From Nilaparvata lugens (lineage: Eukaryota; Arthropoda; Insecta; Hemiptera; Delphacidae), in NCBI RefSeq assembly GCF_014356525.2, contig NC_052504.1, forward strand, positions 57,849,137 to 57,913,136: DNA of 64,000 nucleotides, given 5' to 3'. Under the pieces are notes generated by a model. The model was not told where the DNA came from. It ran no database searches and saw nothing but the letters and a program-made list of their open reading frames with translations. The translations under genes were made by a program, and so were the position numbers. This document shows positions 45,301-54,039 of the stretch, in pieces (positions within the stretch are counted from its first letter, which is position 1; every line of letters begins with the position of its first letter).

Positions 45301-48007
45301 TGGGTAAATTGTGAATCGGACAATTTACCACATTTCATGTTCCCAGAACGGGCCCAATGGTTGCATCAAAGTCTCTGACATCAATAAACCTTCCCTTCAA
45401 TTCCGGCCTTTGGCATCTCTGAGTTTAGTTCAGCTGCAACACTTCCTGCCCTTAAAAGTAAGTGATGTGGGTGGAGATGATTCTAGATTTGAAATCTTTT
45501 TCAAATTTTACTCACTCCAACAAAATTCGAGTACCGATTACAAATCTTCTGCATTTCCCTGTATATCCTCTGATTTTCGCAGTATATCAATTTATCCATT
45601 CATATTTATTTCGCCACTCTGCTCTGATTTGCACAAGTCCCCGGGCTACACTATTTGTATTGAACAGTCAATTCAATTTCACTGGATTTTGTCATGCTGA
45701 AGTATCATCATATTTGAGCACTCATTTAATAATATCAAATCATTTATGTCAATAAGTTTTCTCATTTTTAATTGGCCCACTATTTCAGCTACTTAGGCCA
45801 CTCACTATTGAGACGTTGATGTATTTACGCTAAAGTTATGATCGTTTTTGAAAGAAATTTTAGTTTTATAGATATAGTGCTACATTTCTTGAAATTTTTT
45901 CTCATCTTGCATCTGAGAGAGGAATCGTAAATCTAGTCTTTTGAACTGATTTATTACTATTTCATTCATGTTGTCAATAAATGAATTGATGCATTGAATC
46001 GGTTGCAGATCACAGTCATGGAAGTGCGATATCTGCGGAAAAATGTCCGATCAGCTTGACAAGAGCATTGACAATAGTAACAACAGTGCCATAACACCGG
46101 ATGAGTCTAATCTCATAAACAATGTTATATTTAAGGTGAGTGACCAACTGACCACTGTGTTGAATAACAACAGGATGGAGCAGTGATGATTACTTCTTAG
46201 TTTTTAGCCTTCTTAGTTTGTCCAGTTGTCAATATACGATGCAATAAGACCATATAACTAATTTCTCTCTTTTTTATTCTCTTCTGATGAGTAATGTAAT
46301 ATCCTACAGTGCAAAGCATCGCTTGCTTTACACGAATTTGCCGCTGCTATATTATTGTTATTTGTATATCTAGAGTGAAAAGGACTGTTTTTCTCCCTGA
46401 TGGAAAAGTTTGAAGCCCGAGGCGAGGCCGAGGGCAACAATTTTCCTGAGGGAGGAAAAACATTTTTCACTCGTGATATACAGAACATTTTTCCTCCACC
46501 TACATTTTCATAAAAACTGCAAATAAAATAATTTTCAAAAACGTACGTGACCAAACAATGTGTTACAACATAATCTAAAACGTAAACAGCTGGGCTGGCT
46601 TGTAATCGCAGTTCTCCGCCGACAGCGCTATGTGCTATCTGTCGGCAAAAGTTGTAACAACAATGGCCGCCACAACTACAACTATGATGAAGTTCCCGTT
46701 TCAAATTTGATTAGTTAATGAGGAATATTCGTTGGCTGGTATTTTGAGTAAAATGGAATATAATAAAATATTTATACATTTTTTTAGTAAAGTGATATGA
46801 AGTTTGTAATAATTCTAGCATACAAAAATAAATTTCATATATTGATCAAATGTCTGGTTGAGGTATTGAATTTAGTTGGTTTAATGACTACTCTATATGC
46901 TTCCTCGTCTGGGCTTAGACCTTAAAACTATTTCAAATGTACGTTTTTAAAATAGAGATGCTTTCCATGTTATTTAAATGGAATTAATTTTACGCTCTAG
47001 GGAGTTTTCCTGTGTTTTCCTCCCGAGAGCGAAAAAGTAACACTTTAGTATTATGTTCCAGGGAGTAAAGTAAGCACTTTGGACAGGAGGTGGAGGAAAA
47101 ATAACTCACTCTATATTCTCTCTAGCACTCAATTCCAACCACTTCTGCTGAAAATCCGGAATTTAGTACCACCATTAGTTTTAACTTTTCTACATTATTC
47201 ACCCAAATAATATATAACTTTCTTCAAAATACAAATTATACCTGTTTATATACGACAGGTAACTTCTATTTTGGTACAAACCGCATGTAGTTTCGTCCAG
47301 TTTAACGATGACAGTGACTGTCATTAGTTTTGTTTTCAAGGATTTAAATGATTAGAATAAACAATAAATTTTTATATTATTGAAAAATTATATTTTTAAC
47401 GGGAGGATATCATTTTACATTGAATTTTATAATTGGATATTACTTTACTGATAAAGTATTACTACTCCAGGACACCCTGGGTGAATTTACAAAAATAACT
47501 AATCCTGAAAACGCTGCACAATGCATGAAAACAATAGGTTATTTTTCAATAATGTATTTCAATTCCATTGATGTCATGCATTATACAATAATACAATATT
47601 TACACAAGTCAAATACATAGTCACATTTACATTGGTACATTGCATTGTAAAATATATTAAGATATTAAAATGACAAAAAATAATTCAATACGATGACAAG
47701 TTGACAATGTATTGATGTATCTTGATTTTTACAGGGAGAAGAAACTTCAGACAATAATAGAAAAGAAGCAGTTACCGAAAATAGTAGTCAAGTTACCGAA
47801 AGCCTTACCCAAACCAGTTGTGCAGCTCAAGAGGCTGCTTCTAGCAATAATGCAGCGCAACCGCAACCAGTGGCAGCTGCTGCAAACACACCTGTTCCAG
47901 TTCCTCCGTTATCCAATCTGATCTCAGACTCCACATCAAATCTGCTCATCACAATCCTGGTTGCAGTAATTGCGTTCCTCATCTATCGCCGAATCTTTCT
48001 TTTGTAG
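27358..48007 (+). CDS. UBE2J1: Ubiquitin-conjugating enzyme E2 J1 (five exons)
   Basis: Exons 27358-27394, 37192-37397, 40253-40443, 46009-46135 and 47735-48007 join in frame with GT..AG introns to 277 aa (vertebrate UBE2J1 is about 318). The N-terminus MDLESKYNTKSP runs into the UBC fold (VKRLMREALELR, DNLFEWHFTVRG, YHGRILLPPDYPMKPPN). The catalytic Cys93 is in NKKICLSISGHHPETWQP. As in all UBC6-type E2s the usual HPN motif is replaced. Residues about 165-250 are a Ser/Asn/Gln-rich linker, shorter than in vertebrates. The end LLITILVAVIAFLIYRR is a tail anchor. The family works at the ER membrane, passing ubiquitin to misfolded proteins in ER-associated degradation. It is J1 rather than J2 because of the N-terminus and the SLDYT-x-ER-x-L-A-x-K block. 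Confidence 0.95.
27395..28923. other. UBE2J1 intron 1, left part
   Basis: AT-rich intron. Around 27545-27612 lies a dispersed word (ACAGACTCAAAGCCCAAAAC) shared with 39573 and 40700. Otherwise nothing was recognised; a short open frame at 28484-28774 has no support as a gene. Confidence 0.4.
28924..29085 (+). pseudogene. Short RT C-terminal scrap
   Basis: Translates to LNCKLSWSNYIQQVTNRLSS then LLLKVRGLVIERYSYLLVMY, the thumb-region signature (x-D-x-L-x-W-x-x-H/Y-I) that follows the catalytic core of non-LTR reverse transcriptases. It is too short to assign to a clade. Confidence 0.6.
29086..29565. other. Intron DNA with short internal repeats
   Basis: 29195-29290 repeats AAGTGTGAAAGAACAGTGTAA-type units about four times (22-30 bp spacing). 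No gene supported. Confidence 0.45.
29712..30358 (-). pseudogene. C-terminal part of the same ORF2, two frames
   Basis: 30358-30065 has VESTKFLGVIIDNHLTWRQH and the RT thumb. 30104-29712 has RIQKRAVRILLRENYIEHC and a basic C-terminal end. Two single-step frameshifts separate these from the main ORF2 frame. The order and strand show they are one protein. Confidence 0.75.
30355..32478 (-). CDS. Non-LTR ORF2: endonuclease plus RT, 707 codons open
   Basis: An uninterrupted frame of 707 codons on the - strand. The N-terminal 230 residues are an APE-type endonuclease ([44 protein letters not shown]). After a basic linker comes the RT: [67 protein letters not shown] and the catalytic [11 protein letters not shown]. 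The frame ends at NNEKQYT where a frameshift separates the thumb and C-terminal part (29712-30358). Key catalytic residues of both enzymes are present, so this is the best-preserved ORF2 in the window. Without its C-terminus and ORF1 it is not autonomous. Confidence 0.85.
   Translation of the reverse strand: [707 protein letters not shown]
32646..32885 (-). pseudogene. ORF1 tail with SGNH-esterase end
   Basis: The - strand frame contains LTKNHLNWDGVHLNIEGS, the catalytic-His block of an SGNH hydrolase (D-G-x-H-L-N), followed by a short Pro/His-rich end at 32646. The N-terminal part of ORF1 is lost by 5' truncation. The same esterase type occurs in the ORF1 at 11527. Confidence 0.7.
33130..33640 (+). 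pseudogene. 3' fragment of another non-LTR element
   Basis: Pieces such as RSNIHYHNTRHRELLDVPSP (33416-33475) and LNKLPPGVKQLNEAASKRAV (33520-33590) in shifting frames are the typical C-terminal end of CR1/Jockey-type ORF2. No RT core is left. Confidence 0.6.
33872..34375 (+). pseudogene. Internal RT fragment of a non-LTR element
   Basis: One open frame covers the RT palm: [37 protein letters not shown] and the catalytic LYADDANIIF box, ending in NSSKSIVVPFSTRQNRSE. Both ends are missing. The right end is cut by the inverted-repeat element at about 34385. Confidence 0.75.
34385..35529. mobile_element. Inverted-repeat element of about 1.15 kb
   Basis: The left end (AGAGCGTTTTT..., 34385-34470) is mirrored by the right end (35420-35529, ...AAAACGCTCT). 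Shared inner words are TGGAACGAT and GAGTTCTCCAGCGCCCTCCA. No transposase was found. It interrupts the RT fragment to its left, so it is younger than it. No clear target duplication was seen. Confidence 0.65.
35547..35788. repeat. Two-copy 121-bp tandem repeat
   Basis: 35547-35667 and 35668-35788 are near-identical, each with TTTCTCTGTATCT, GCACAAAAAAAGTTATAAT and ATATGCGTTTTAGAGGAAAA. It lies next to the inverted-repeat element and may be part of the same larger repeat. Confidence 0.75.
35789..37191. other. UBE2J1 intron 1, right end
   Basis: No gene recognised. It ends in the acceptor TTTTGCAG at 37184-37191. A GC-richer patch at about 36925-37000 looks like a small repeat with mirrored AGACAC/GTGTCT words. 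Confidence 0.4.
37192..37397 (+). CDS. UBE2J1: UBE2J1 exon 2
   Basis: Phase 1 in, phase 0 out; donor GTCAGT at 37398. Encodes most of the UBC beta-sheet (FEWHFTVRG, YHGRILLPP). GC-rich third positions contrast sharply with the flanking AT-rich intron. Confidence 0.93.
37558..37728. mobile_element. Foldback element, arms about 50 bp
   Basis: TTGAAAGAATATGACGTTGA and on (left) is mirrored by CAACGTCTTATTCTTTCAA (right). Each arm is about 50 bp with three or four differences. The roughly 70-bp loop carries a smaller CAGCTGA...TCAGCTG pairing. Confidence 0.75.
37752..37805 (+). pseudogene. THAP-like zinc-finger scrap
   Basis: Seventeen codons, MGVCSAPNCSNKDAKGF, then TGA. C-x-A-x-x-C-x-N is the usual first knuckle of THAP domains (P-type transposases and host THAP proteins). 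It lies 24 bp from the foldback element. It could be a transposase relic; too short for certainty. Confidence 0.4.
37806..39454. other. UBE2J1 intron 2, middle
   Basis: Nothing supported. A GC-rich patch at 38755-38930 has an open frame on the - strand, but no recognisable protein or flanking gene structure. Confidence 0.4.
39455..40195. repeat. Interspersed repeat (retroelement-tail type)
   Basis: Starts after a (ATT)n run with GGGGGACCGAGCTTCACTCT. It ends with GTGGGAATCGTTAGAGCCGT, a CAGATATATAAACATCTAAACA stretch and GCTCGTTCAATAGTATAGGA. These words are typical of abundant insect dispersed repeats derived from RTE-like 3' ends. Includes the shared word ACAGGCTTATGCCCAAAACTG near 39575. 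Confidence 0.45.
40253..40443 (+). CDS. UBE2J1: UBE2J1 exon 3 (catalytic Cys)
   Basis: Phase 0 in, phase 2 out; acceptor TTTTGCAG, donor GTGAGT at 40444. Encodes PNGRFETNKKICLSISG with the active-site Cys93, then WSIRTAMLALIAFMP and the SLDYTADERKQLARK helix. Confidence 0.95.
40566..40760. repeat. (TTTA)n run plus dispersed retroelement-tail word
   Basis: About 70 bp of imperfect TTTATTTA/TTCA tetranucleotides, followed by ACAGGCTTAAAGCCCAAAAC near 40700. Read on the - strand this is a 3' UTR followed by an AAATAAAT tail, as left by a 5'-truncated non-LTR insertion. Confidence 0.5.
40761..41889. other. UBE2J1 intron 3, left part
   Basis: AT-rich; no gene or clear repeat recognised. Confidence 0.4.
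41890..44620 (-). pseudogene. Strongly decayed non-LTR ORF2, antisense in intron 3
   Basis: Read on the - strand from 44620: endonuclease-like pieces (GASDHLRLLLPTINSN at 44116 holds the S-D-H motif), a linker, then RT pieces LSKTQFGFTKG (43141), SWASI-like text with [13 protein letters not shown] (42830), the catalytic QYADDTSF (42752-42766 region) in another frame, CVELLGVLLDRNLKWVEHTD (42560) and a C-terminal part (42318-41900). At least eight frameshifts or stops break it. Several small indels and lost codons show this is older than the 30-32 kb copy. It belongs to the same broad CR1/Jockey group. Confidence 0.75.
44745..45350. mobile_element. Inverted-repeat element with inner hairpin
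   Basis: The left end (GGTCTGGGAACACAAAATTG, TGGTAAATTG) is mirrored by the right end (CAATTTACCACATTTCATGT, then TTCCCAGAACGGGCC). In the middle, GCTATCTTAGACCA (45064-45077) pairs with TGGTCTAAGATGGC (45086-45099). No coding capacity. It probably inserted next to or within retroelement DNA. Confidence 0.6.
45351..46008. other. UBE2J1 intron 3, right end
   Basis: May include further antisense retroelement remains (45360-45700), but no motif is clear enough to claim. Ends in the acceptor GGTTGCAG. Confidence 0.35.
46009..46135 (+). CDS. UBE2J1: UBE2J1 exon 4
   Basis: Phase 2 in (AA|A gives Lys), phase 0 out; donor GTGAGT at 46136. Encodes SQSWKCDICGKMSDQLDK, matching the family's KSQ-x2-C-x2-CG block after the UBC fold, then an acidic Asn-rich linker. 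Confidence 0.92.
46366..47120. repeat. Inverted-repeat-like element in intron 4
   Basis: ATTTTTCCTCCACCTAC (46488-46504) is mirrored by GGAGGTGGAGGAAAAAT (47088-47105), with TATA-rich flanks on both sides. A GC-rich patch CCCGAGGCGAGGCCGAGGGC lies at 46419-46434. Likely an interspersed element. The frame at 46258-46704 (- strand) is not supported as a gene. Confidence 0.4.
47121..47734. other. UBE2J1 intron 4, right end
   Basis: AT-rich intron ending in TTTTTACAG. Nothing else recognised. Confidence 0.4.
47735..48007 (+). CDS. UBE2J1: UBE2J1 exon 5 (linker and tail anchor)
   Basis: Phase 0 in; encodes 90 residues to TAG 48005-48007: a Ser/Thr/Gln/Ala-rich cytosolic linker (EEAVTENSSQ-like text, then QPQPVAAAANTPVPVPPL) and the hydrophobic anchor LLITILVAVIAFLIYRR. 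The linker diverges from vertebrates, as expected. Confidence 0.92.
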   Translation, partial: GEETSDNNRKEAVTENSSQVTESLTQTSCAAQEAASSNNAAQPQPVAAAANTPVPVPPLSNLISDSTSNLLITILVAVIAFLIYRRIFLL

Positions 48008-48469
48008 ACATCCAAAAATACAATCAAACATAAACAATATATTACTATGCTTTCATTTAGTTATTACTTTATCGGCAGGCGGTGCAAAGGTATAAATGAA
48101 CTTTCATCAGTTTACTTGGTGTTGTTTATGAACGACTCTTAAGAACAACTTTAGCCAAACATCTTTTCCTAGCAACCAATTACAGGTACCAATCAGTAAC
48201 TTATTCTAGGAGTTGGTTGTTGGGCAATCAAAGTGTGATTAGCTAAAAATGTTTTCTGAGGCCTGTCTCATAAAAATCCACAAGTCTTGAAAAATGGCTA
48301 ACATTCTTGTGTAATCACTGGACAGGCATTATTCTATAGGCGTGTTTACATTCCTAGCCTAAAAAAAAAACATCACCTTAGGTGGTGAATTTATACGAAT
48401 TTCAGTTGATCACTAATCAGCTGTCTGGGAGGGTCTCAGTTGGTCGAAATCTCACTTTGTCAGGTTCCC
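48008..48469. other. UBE2J1 3' UTR and downstream DNA
   Basis: No canonical AATAAA close to the stop was seen, so the poly(A) site is uncertain. A short CATCACC...GGTGATG-type pairing lies at 48372-48388. Confidence 0.4.
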
Positions 48470-48620
48470 GTTGCCAACCACCAACAGTAGGATAAAAAGA
48501 AGGACTTTAGTCCTCCCTACCTCCAAGGACAAGGTCAAAGAAAAAAATAAAATAAAACATTAAAAAAAAGGAAAAAATCCATAAATATCCGAGAGAAGGA
48601 GAAAATAGGACATACTTGGA
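48470..48620 (+). repeat. Left arm of a diverged long inverted repeat
   Basis: Shares ordered words with the reverse complement of 54040-54230: GTAGGATAAAAA, AGTCCTCC-x-TACC, CAAGGTCAAAG/A-rich run, and AAATATCCGAGAGA. Together the arms would bound an element of about 5.8 kb (48470-54230) with long TIRs, inside which several retroelements were inserted. Confidence 0.5.
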
Positions 48621-49289
48621 AAAATGGAAGTTGATAGTGGGGTTATTGGGTGGGTATGTATGGGAGGCCTTTAGCCAGCAGAGATCATTATGACTTGTGT
48701 GTCTGATTGTGCTACAGTGCGCTATTGTGTCAAAATCAAAGTAAGTAAACGTTCATGGTATTTAATTCAGTTTGTTTCCATGTGGAATAGTTCAGTTTTA
48801 GTGTTAACAATAGTAGTTGCTAAAGATATCTCCCTCACTCATGAAAGAGCCTATCAGTTTTCATATTCTCAGAGAAATGAGTATTTATGTATCCATGCAA
48901 ACACAATAGTATAATGTGTAGGAAGCCCACTTATCATAGACTCCCAACTTATACAGCTATTATGACTAGACAAATAATATGTAGAGTCATTGATTTAATT
49001 GTGCTCTGGCCACCATTTACTCTAATCACCACCACTTACTTTATTTGGTCGAGGTCAAATGAGTCACATGGTTGTTGCCGGTGAGCGCAGTGCTCACCAT
49101 TGGTTTTTGCAATCATATTTTCAATTTTACATGTAATTTTGCATGGAAAACCTCAATATTCATAATACAAACAATCCATTTTACATCAAAATAAGTCATA
49201 GAAATAGTAGTTAAATGATATTATTACAGTAAAAGCATGACCATTGGAAAAAGATTTGTTTTTGTAACGAAAAATTGATATTTTTCAAA
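48621..49289. other. Noncoding, nothing recognised
   Basis: Short open frames only; no recognisable protein. Confidence 0.35.
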
Positions 49290-49985
49290 TTCAATCATTT
49301 TCTAGTCCTGATGAGTTCTCTCTCATCTATTTCATCTTCCTCAATAGCAAAGCCATCTCCTAGATTTTCAAATATATCGACTTGTAACCTCATTCTCCCA
49401 CGGAACCAGTCTTCATTTTCAACCTCATCATCAGGTATAAGATGATTTAACATCCTGGAAACAACGAATCTAGGCTCTATCTCAATACCATTTTCAAATC
49501 CTCATGGCTTCCAATGGTACTTTGGTCTTGATCTTCCTCATTACAACTCTATATGCCAGGCCCAGGGGTCTTCGTTTGACTCCTGAACAATGGCTCTCCA
49601 AGATGCCCTTTTACTTTCTCTTATCTTAGAAAAATATTATCTCTCCATGACTTTGTATTCAACCGAGATGTATGCTGGGTCAGAAATTGACTGTAGCAGT
49701 CTGCGTTTTCTTCTTACAGCTCTTTCCATACAGTGTGTTCATTATTCCACCATCTTGTGGATTTGTGCTTTGAGACTCTCCTTCCAAGCACCCGCTCACA
49801 TACCAAAGTTGAACAATTCATGAAATTAGTCACAGCAACATCTATCTGAACATCCAATTGAAGTTCCTCCATTTGATGCACAATCTCTCTTGATAATCGA
49901 GTCCAGGCAGCATTTCTTGTGTTGAACAGTTTTTCAGGCCTAACGCCGTTCTGTGGTCTCTCTCCATGCATTTTGATGCTGATTT
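49290..49985 (-). pseudogene. Non-LTR ORF2 linker fragment (R1/LOA-like), - strand
   Basis: The - strand frame at 49971-49714 reads NTRNAAWTRLSREIVHQMEE and STRWWNNEHTVWKEL, the region between endonuclease and RT with the W-W-N motif. Further down the strand come ISDPAYISVEYKVMER and SKIRESKRASWRAIVQES past a stop, then EPRFVVSRMLNHLIPDDEVE to a stop near 49303. No RT core follows, so it is a fragment. Confidence 0.65.
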
Positions 49986-50250
49986 TGCTTTCTTCCTCTG
50001 ATTTTATTAGGCAAATGTTCGTGTGATGAGTTATTTAGTCAAGAACCATTTCTGGGAAAAAGAGACTCCAAGAATCTTTTATCGTTTTACAATTTTTTCC
50101 AGGGAGCTGAAATTTTACCAGAATATTTCTATATTTTCAGAACCCTACTTTGTAAACTGTGGAAAATTTAAAAAAGTTTGGTGCATGAATGGGCACGTAA
50201 TATAAAATCAAACTTGTAAACCTCTTCATGTTTACCCAATCCTACTATCA

Positions 50251-50251
<1 letters not shown>

Positions 50252-50293
<42 letters not shown>
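50252..50293. repeat. (CT)n microsatellite
   Basis: About 20 uninterrupted CT dinucleotides. Confidence 0.95.
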
Positions 50294-50295
<2 letters not shown>

Positions 50296-50297
<2 letters not shown>

Positions 50298-50334
50298 TTC
50301 GAGGGTTAAAAGTCATAGTAGCGTATCTACAAAA
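50296..50334 (+). repeat. 39-bp inverted repeat, left copy
   Basis: AATTCGAGGGTT, a variable base or two, then GTCATAGTAGCGTATCTACA and AAA. The reverse complement is at 53921-53959 with about three differences. This suggests TIR ends of a roughly 3.66-kb unit, or two inverted copies of a short element. Confidence 0.7.
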
Positions 50335-51059
50335 ACCCAACTTTTCAGGAGAGCAAAAAACAACTATGAGTTCACACTCCCTCACTATTTCTGAGGTCTG
50401 TATTAATTTCAACAACCTAGAATTCACATATCAATGTTGTATGAACCTTGTGCTTCTACCAGTGCATTCATTTCGATGAATTATTGAAAATTCAAATTAA
50501 TAAAATTGAAAATGAAATTTTCTAGTTACGCTATTATGACCGTAATCAATTTCCAAAAATGTATCATTTTCTGGAGATAAGCTATTCTGAGAGTGATCAG
50601 TTATGAATAATAACAATTAATTAAATTGTTCCATGTATTTTATAGATGTTTATTGGCATTCAATAACAAAGTATGAGTGATATATGATAATATATAAAAG
50701 TATAGAAAATCACAGGTGCCTAATAAGTAGGTACGGCATTATTGAAGGACTAGAAAATTAAGTACTGAAATGAAATTATAATGCTCTGAGAATAACAAAA
50801 TATGAAACAATAACATTAAAAATAAATTCGAAAATTCCAGCCTCTTCAAATGACACTTGAATCAAACTCGAAAATGTTACTATCTTCAATGACTACAGCC
50901 TATAGATATTTATCACCAAAACTCATCATTTCTCAACGTCATTTTCTTCAAAGGACTGGATAAGTGAATACTGAAATACAATTAAAATACTCTGAGAATG
51001 ACTGAAAATCACATAATATTATGAAACAATAACACTAAAATTACATTGGAATCTCTCTC
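50335..51059. other. Noncoding AT-rich, nothing recognised
   Basis: 50880-51110 contains loose repeats (TCACCAAAACTCATCATTT and TCACCAAAGCTTATCATTT), suggesting a local duplication of about 180 bp. No gene. Confidence 0.4.
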
Positions 51060-51990
51060 AATTATTCACTCTCTTCAATGAATATAATAGGCTATTTATC
51101 ACCAAAGCTTATCATTTTATGCAGGTGGAAATACAGGTGGTCCATAACAATGCTCTCATAGACCATGGCAATTACAGACTGTATTGTAATAGGTCTATAG
51201 TTTCTTACACCACCTCGATCTCCAGATGTGTATATAGGTACCAAGAAACTGTTTTTGAAATCTCTGGGGAAGACACCAAGCTCCAGCAAGGCAGAGCCAG
51301 TATGGCCAGGTGAATGGCCAGAACAGAAAAACCTAATTACAGGAAGGGATATTTCATCAGGCCCAGTTCCTCTGCCAACATTCAGAGCTTCCAATCTGCG
51401 TTGAATATTGATTGGAGTAATGCAGCAGGATGGAACTAACTGGTTTCAACGAAAATCAAATGTCGGGACATTAACCGTGTCCTGCACAAAAATAGATGAA
51501 AAATAATCAGCGAAGAGTTTACACTACTTATCAACAGGAGTTGCAGCACTTTTTGTGTCCAGTCTCATAAAAGTAGGTCTGGCTGAGCCTTTTCTCAAAC
51601 CATCCACATGAGTCCAGAAAGATTTAGAATTTGTCTAAAAAAATTCCTCTAATCCAAGTAAATAGTTATTGTAACACCTTCTTGTCAAAACACGACATTG
51701 ATCCCTCAAATTGCAAAAAACTTCATAGAGCTGATTACTACCAATTGCCTTATACTTTCTATGAGCAGTTTTCTTGGCTACAATCAATCTTCTCGATTCA
51801 ATGGAACCACTTAGGGAAACTAGAGACATGAACCCTTCTCATGAGTGTGAACCTCTTGATGGTCAAGCTCATATACCTACAGAAATTACTGAAATGTTCC
51901 TCAGCTCTAATGTTATCATCAAAATTTGCAACTGGGTAACGCATATTCTGAAACTCCAAAAATATGGAAGCTAAATCGCACTTGTGAAAA
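51060..51990 (-). pseudogene. Non-LTR ORF2 fragment, - strand
   Basis: From the right: ISDFHKCDLASIFLEFQNMR and the endonuclease-RT linker (51990-51798), then SRRLIVAKKTAHRKYKAIG (51790-51635), then the RT start at 51394-51092 with GRGTGPDEISLPVIRFF and LVPIYTSGDRGGVRNYRPIT. Frames change at least three times. The RT catalytic core is missing to the left. It meets the oppositely oriented element at about 51990-52020. Confidence 0.7.
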
Positions 51991-52019
51991 TCAGATATTT
52001 GTTTTACATAGCAGGGTTG

Positions 52020-53440
52020 TGTCCACCTCCTGTTCCAGGAATATGTGATGAGTGCCTTTGAGGATGCCTGCCAGGTCGATCGTCTGTATTTAGACCTCTC
52101 AAAGGCCTTAGACAGAGTTAACCACTCTCTCCTGGTTGCCAAACTGGAGGGTTATGAGGTGCATGTGTCATGCTCAAGTGGTTGAACAGCCATCTGAGGG
52201 ACAGAACTCTGATTGTCAGATATGAGGGTCATATGTCATCTCCTTTCCTGGCTCCCTCTGGAGTCCCTTAGGGATCCCATTTGGGCCCCCTCCTCTTCAA
52301 CTTGTTTATGAACAACATTAAAAGCTTCATATCATCCATGTTTCTAATGTATGCTGATGATGTCAAGTTATTCTACAGGGTATTGCAAGACTTGGGACAT
52401 GAATCTCTGCAGCATTCTCTCAACAACTTTGATTTGTGGTGCCTTGATAATGGTATGGCTCTGAATGTAACCAAGTGTGTTGTAATGTCTTTCAAGCATG
52501 GAACAAGTATACTTGATTCTTAATACTCCATGAGAGGCATTCCTTTGAAAAGAGTATGCAGTTTCAAGGACCTTGGAGTGACTATGACTCAGTCTCTTAG
52601 CCCACTGGATCACATAAGTGTGATCACTGGAGAGGCTAGATCTCTCCTTGGCTTTATATTTAGGTCCACCAGGGATTCTAGTTCTCCCGAGAGTCTCTTG
52701 GTTTTGTTCAGGGCTCTTGTTCTTCCAGTGTTGGAATATGGCTCTATTATCTGGGCACCATACCATCTGTACCAGATTAACCTGCTGCAAAGTGTGCAGA
52801 GACGTTTCGTGAAGATGCTGAGCTGCAGGATGGGTTTCAAGTACTTTGAAGTTCCTGTGGAGGAGATTAGGGGACATTTCCATCTCCTCCCTTTGGTTCT
52901 GAGGTGGGAACACAACGACCTGGTCCTTCTTTTCAAGACTGTCAATGGATATTTGAACTGCCCTGAACTTCTGGCTAGTATCAACATCTGTGTTCCAAGA
53001 GGAATGTGCTCAAGGTTCCATTTTCCGCAGATGCTCTCACACAATACAGTACACAATACACTATGCCTATAATAGTGGGCTTTCTAGAATACTTCACTCT
53101 GGTTGTGAGGCTGCTGCAGCTGACGTTGATTTCTTTGGGGTGTCCTTGGGCTATCTCAGGAGAACTATGAAGAGATCCCTGCATGTGTGATTTTGGTGTT
53201 CCCTTCCTTGTTTATGCCCCTTGTGGTAAACTTCCATGGGCCTTTTCACTTATATATAATATTGTATGTTAACTATGATTCATTCTGTATTCTAATTTTT
53301 GTCTTTTAAACTATCCACATAGATATTTTTTATTGTTGTATATATTATTATTTATCTATATATTCTTTGCTTGTATCTCTTTTTATGTGAAATTTGTGTT
53401 GTACCGTTGGAAGTTGAATGAATAAATAAATAAATAAACT
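52020..53440 (+). pseudogene. Non-LTR RT fragment, + strand, with ATAA tail
   Basis: RT core to 3' end in pieces: VDRLYLDLSKALDRVNHSLL (52075), FNLFMNNI with the catalytic LMYADDVKLFYRV (near 52348) in 52281-52523, then thumb and C-terminus CSFKDLGVTMTQSLSPLDHI and LPVLEYGSIIWAPYHLYQIN in 52530-53072, and a final piece to 53190. A 3' UTR follows and a (AATA)n tail at about 53419-53440. The 5' end is truncated. YADD is intact, but the frame breaks at 52140 and 52523. Confidence 0.8.
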
Positions 53441-53920
53441 TTCTTCCAACTCACAATAATCAGTTTCCTTCAAGCATTTCTTTGCCAACTCACACGAAAA
53501 AAACTCCTCTGTTTTTCGTGATCATTGATCAGAATAAAACACAAACAGGGAAAAATACAGAAGCTAGTCTGATTATCTTGTTAAATCAAGACTTATGGGC
53601 TATGAAAGTTATGTTAGCATTGATTTTGTGAGCTTTTTCGCGCTCAAAGTTACTGTCACACTAGCGTAAGTTGACACATAAGCTATTATGTAGGTCACTA
53701 ACTGAAGCGTAACTGAAGATAAGTTTTTGTGTCATTCAGTTTTGTTCAAGTCAAAGAAGCGTAACAGAACATATGCTTTTGTGTCATTTATTTCATCACT
53801 CGATTGTAGATACGATATCCACTTATCTTTCCAATGGCTAATACAATGAGATAAGCGTGTGTGTCACTAAATAGACCATGAAAAGTTATTTAGATAGGTC
53901 AGATAAGCTAAAAAACGGAA

Positions 53921-53959
53921 TTTTGTAGATACGCTACTATGACTCTAAACCCTCGAATT
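53921..53959 (-). repeat. 39-bp inverted repeat, right copy
   Basis: Partner of 50296-50334. Beyond it, GAGGGTTAAGTGTAAGAGAG continues the mirror loosely toward the CT run left of the first copy. Confidence 0.7.
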
Positions 53960-54039
53960 TGAGGGTTAAGTGTAAGAGAGGGCCGGATGCGCCCTAACTT
54001 CGCCCTCCTATGTTCTTAATAAAGGCAGCTAATCAATCA

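Noticed and set aside
46258..46704. 148-aa - strand frame
   Set aside because: Falls on an interspersed repeat within UBE2J1 intron 4; no protein motif and no splice or promoter support.
52368..53056. - strand frames of 148-181 aa
   Set aside because: Shadows of the + strand reverse transcriptase, which has recognisable motifs in order.
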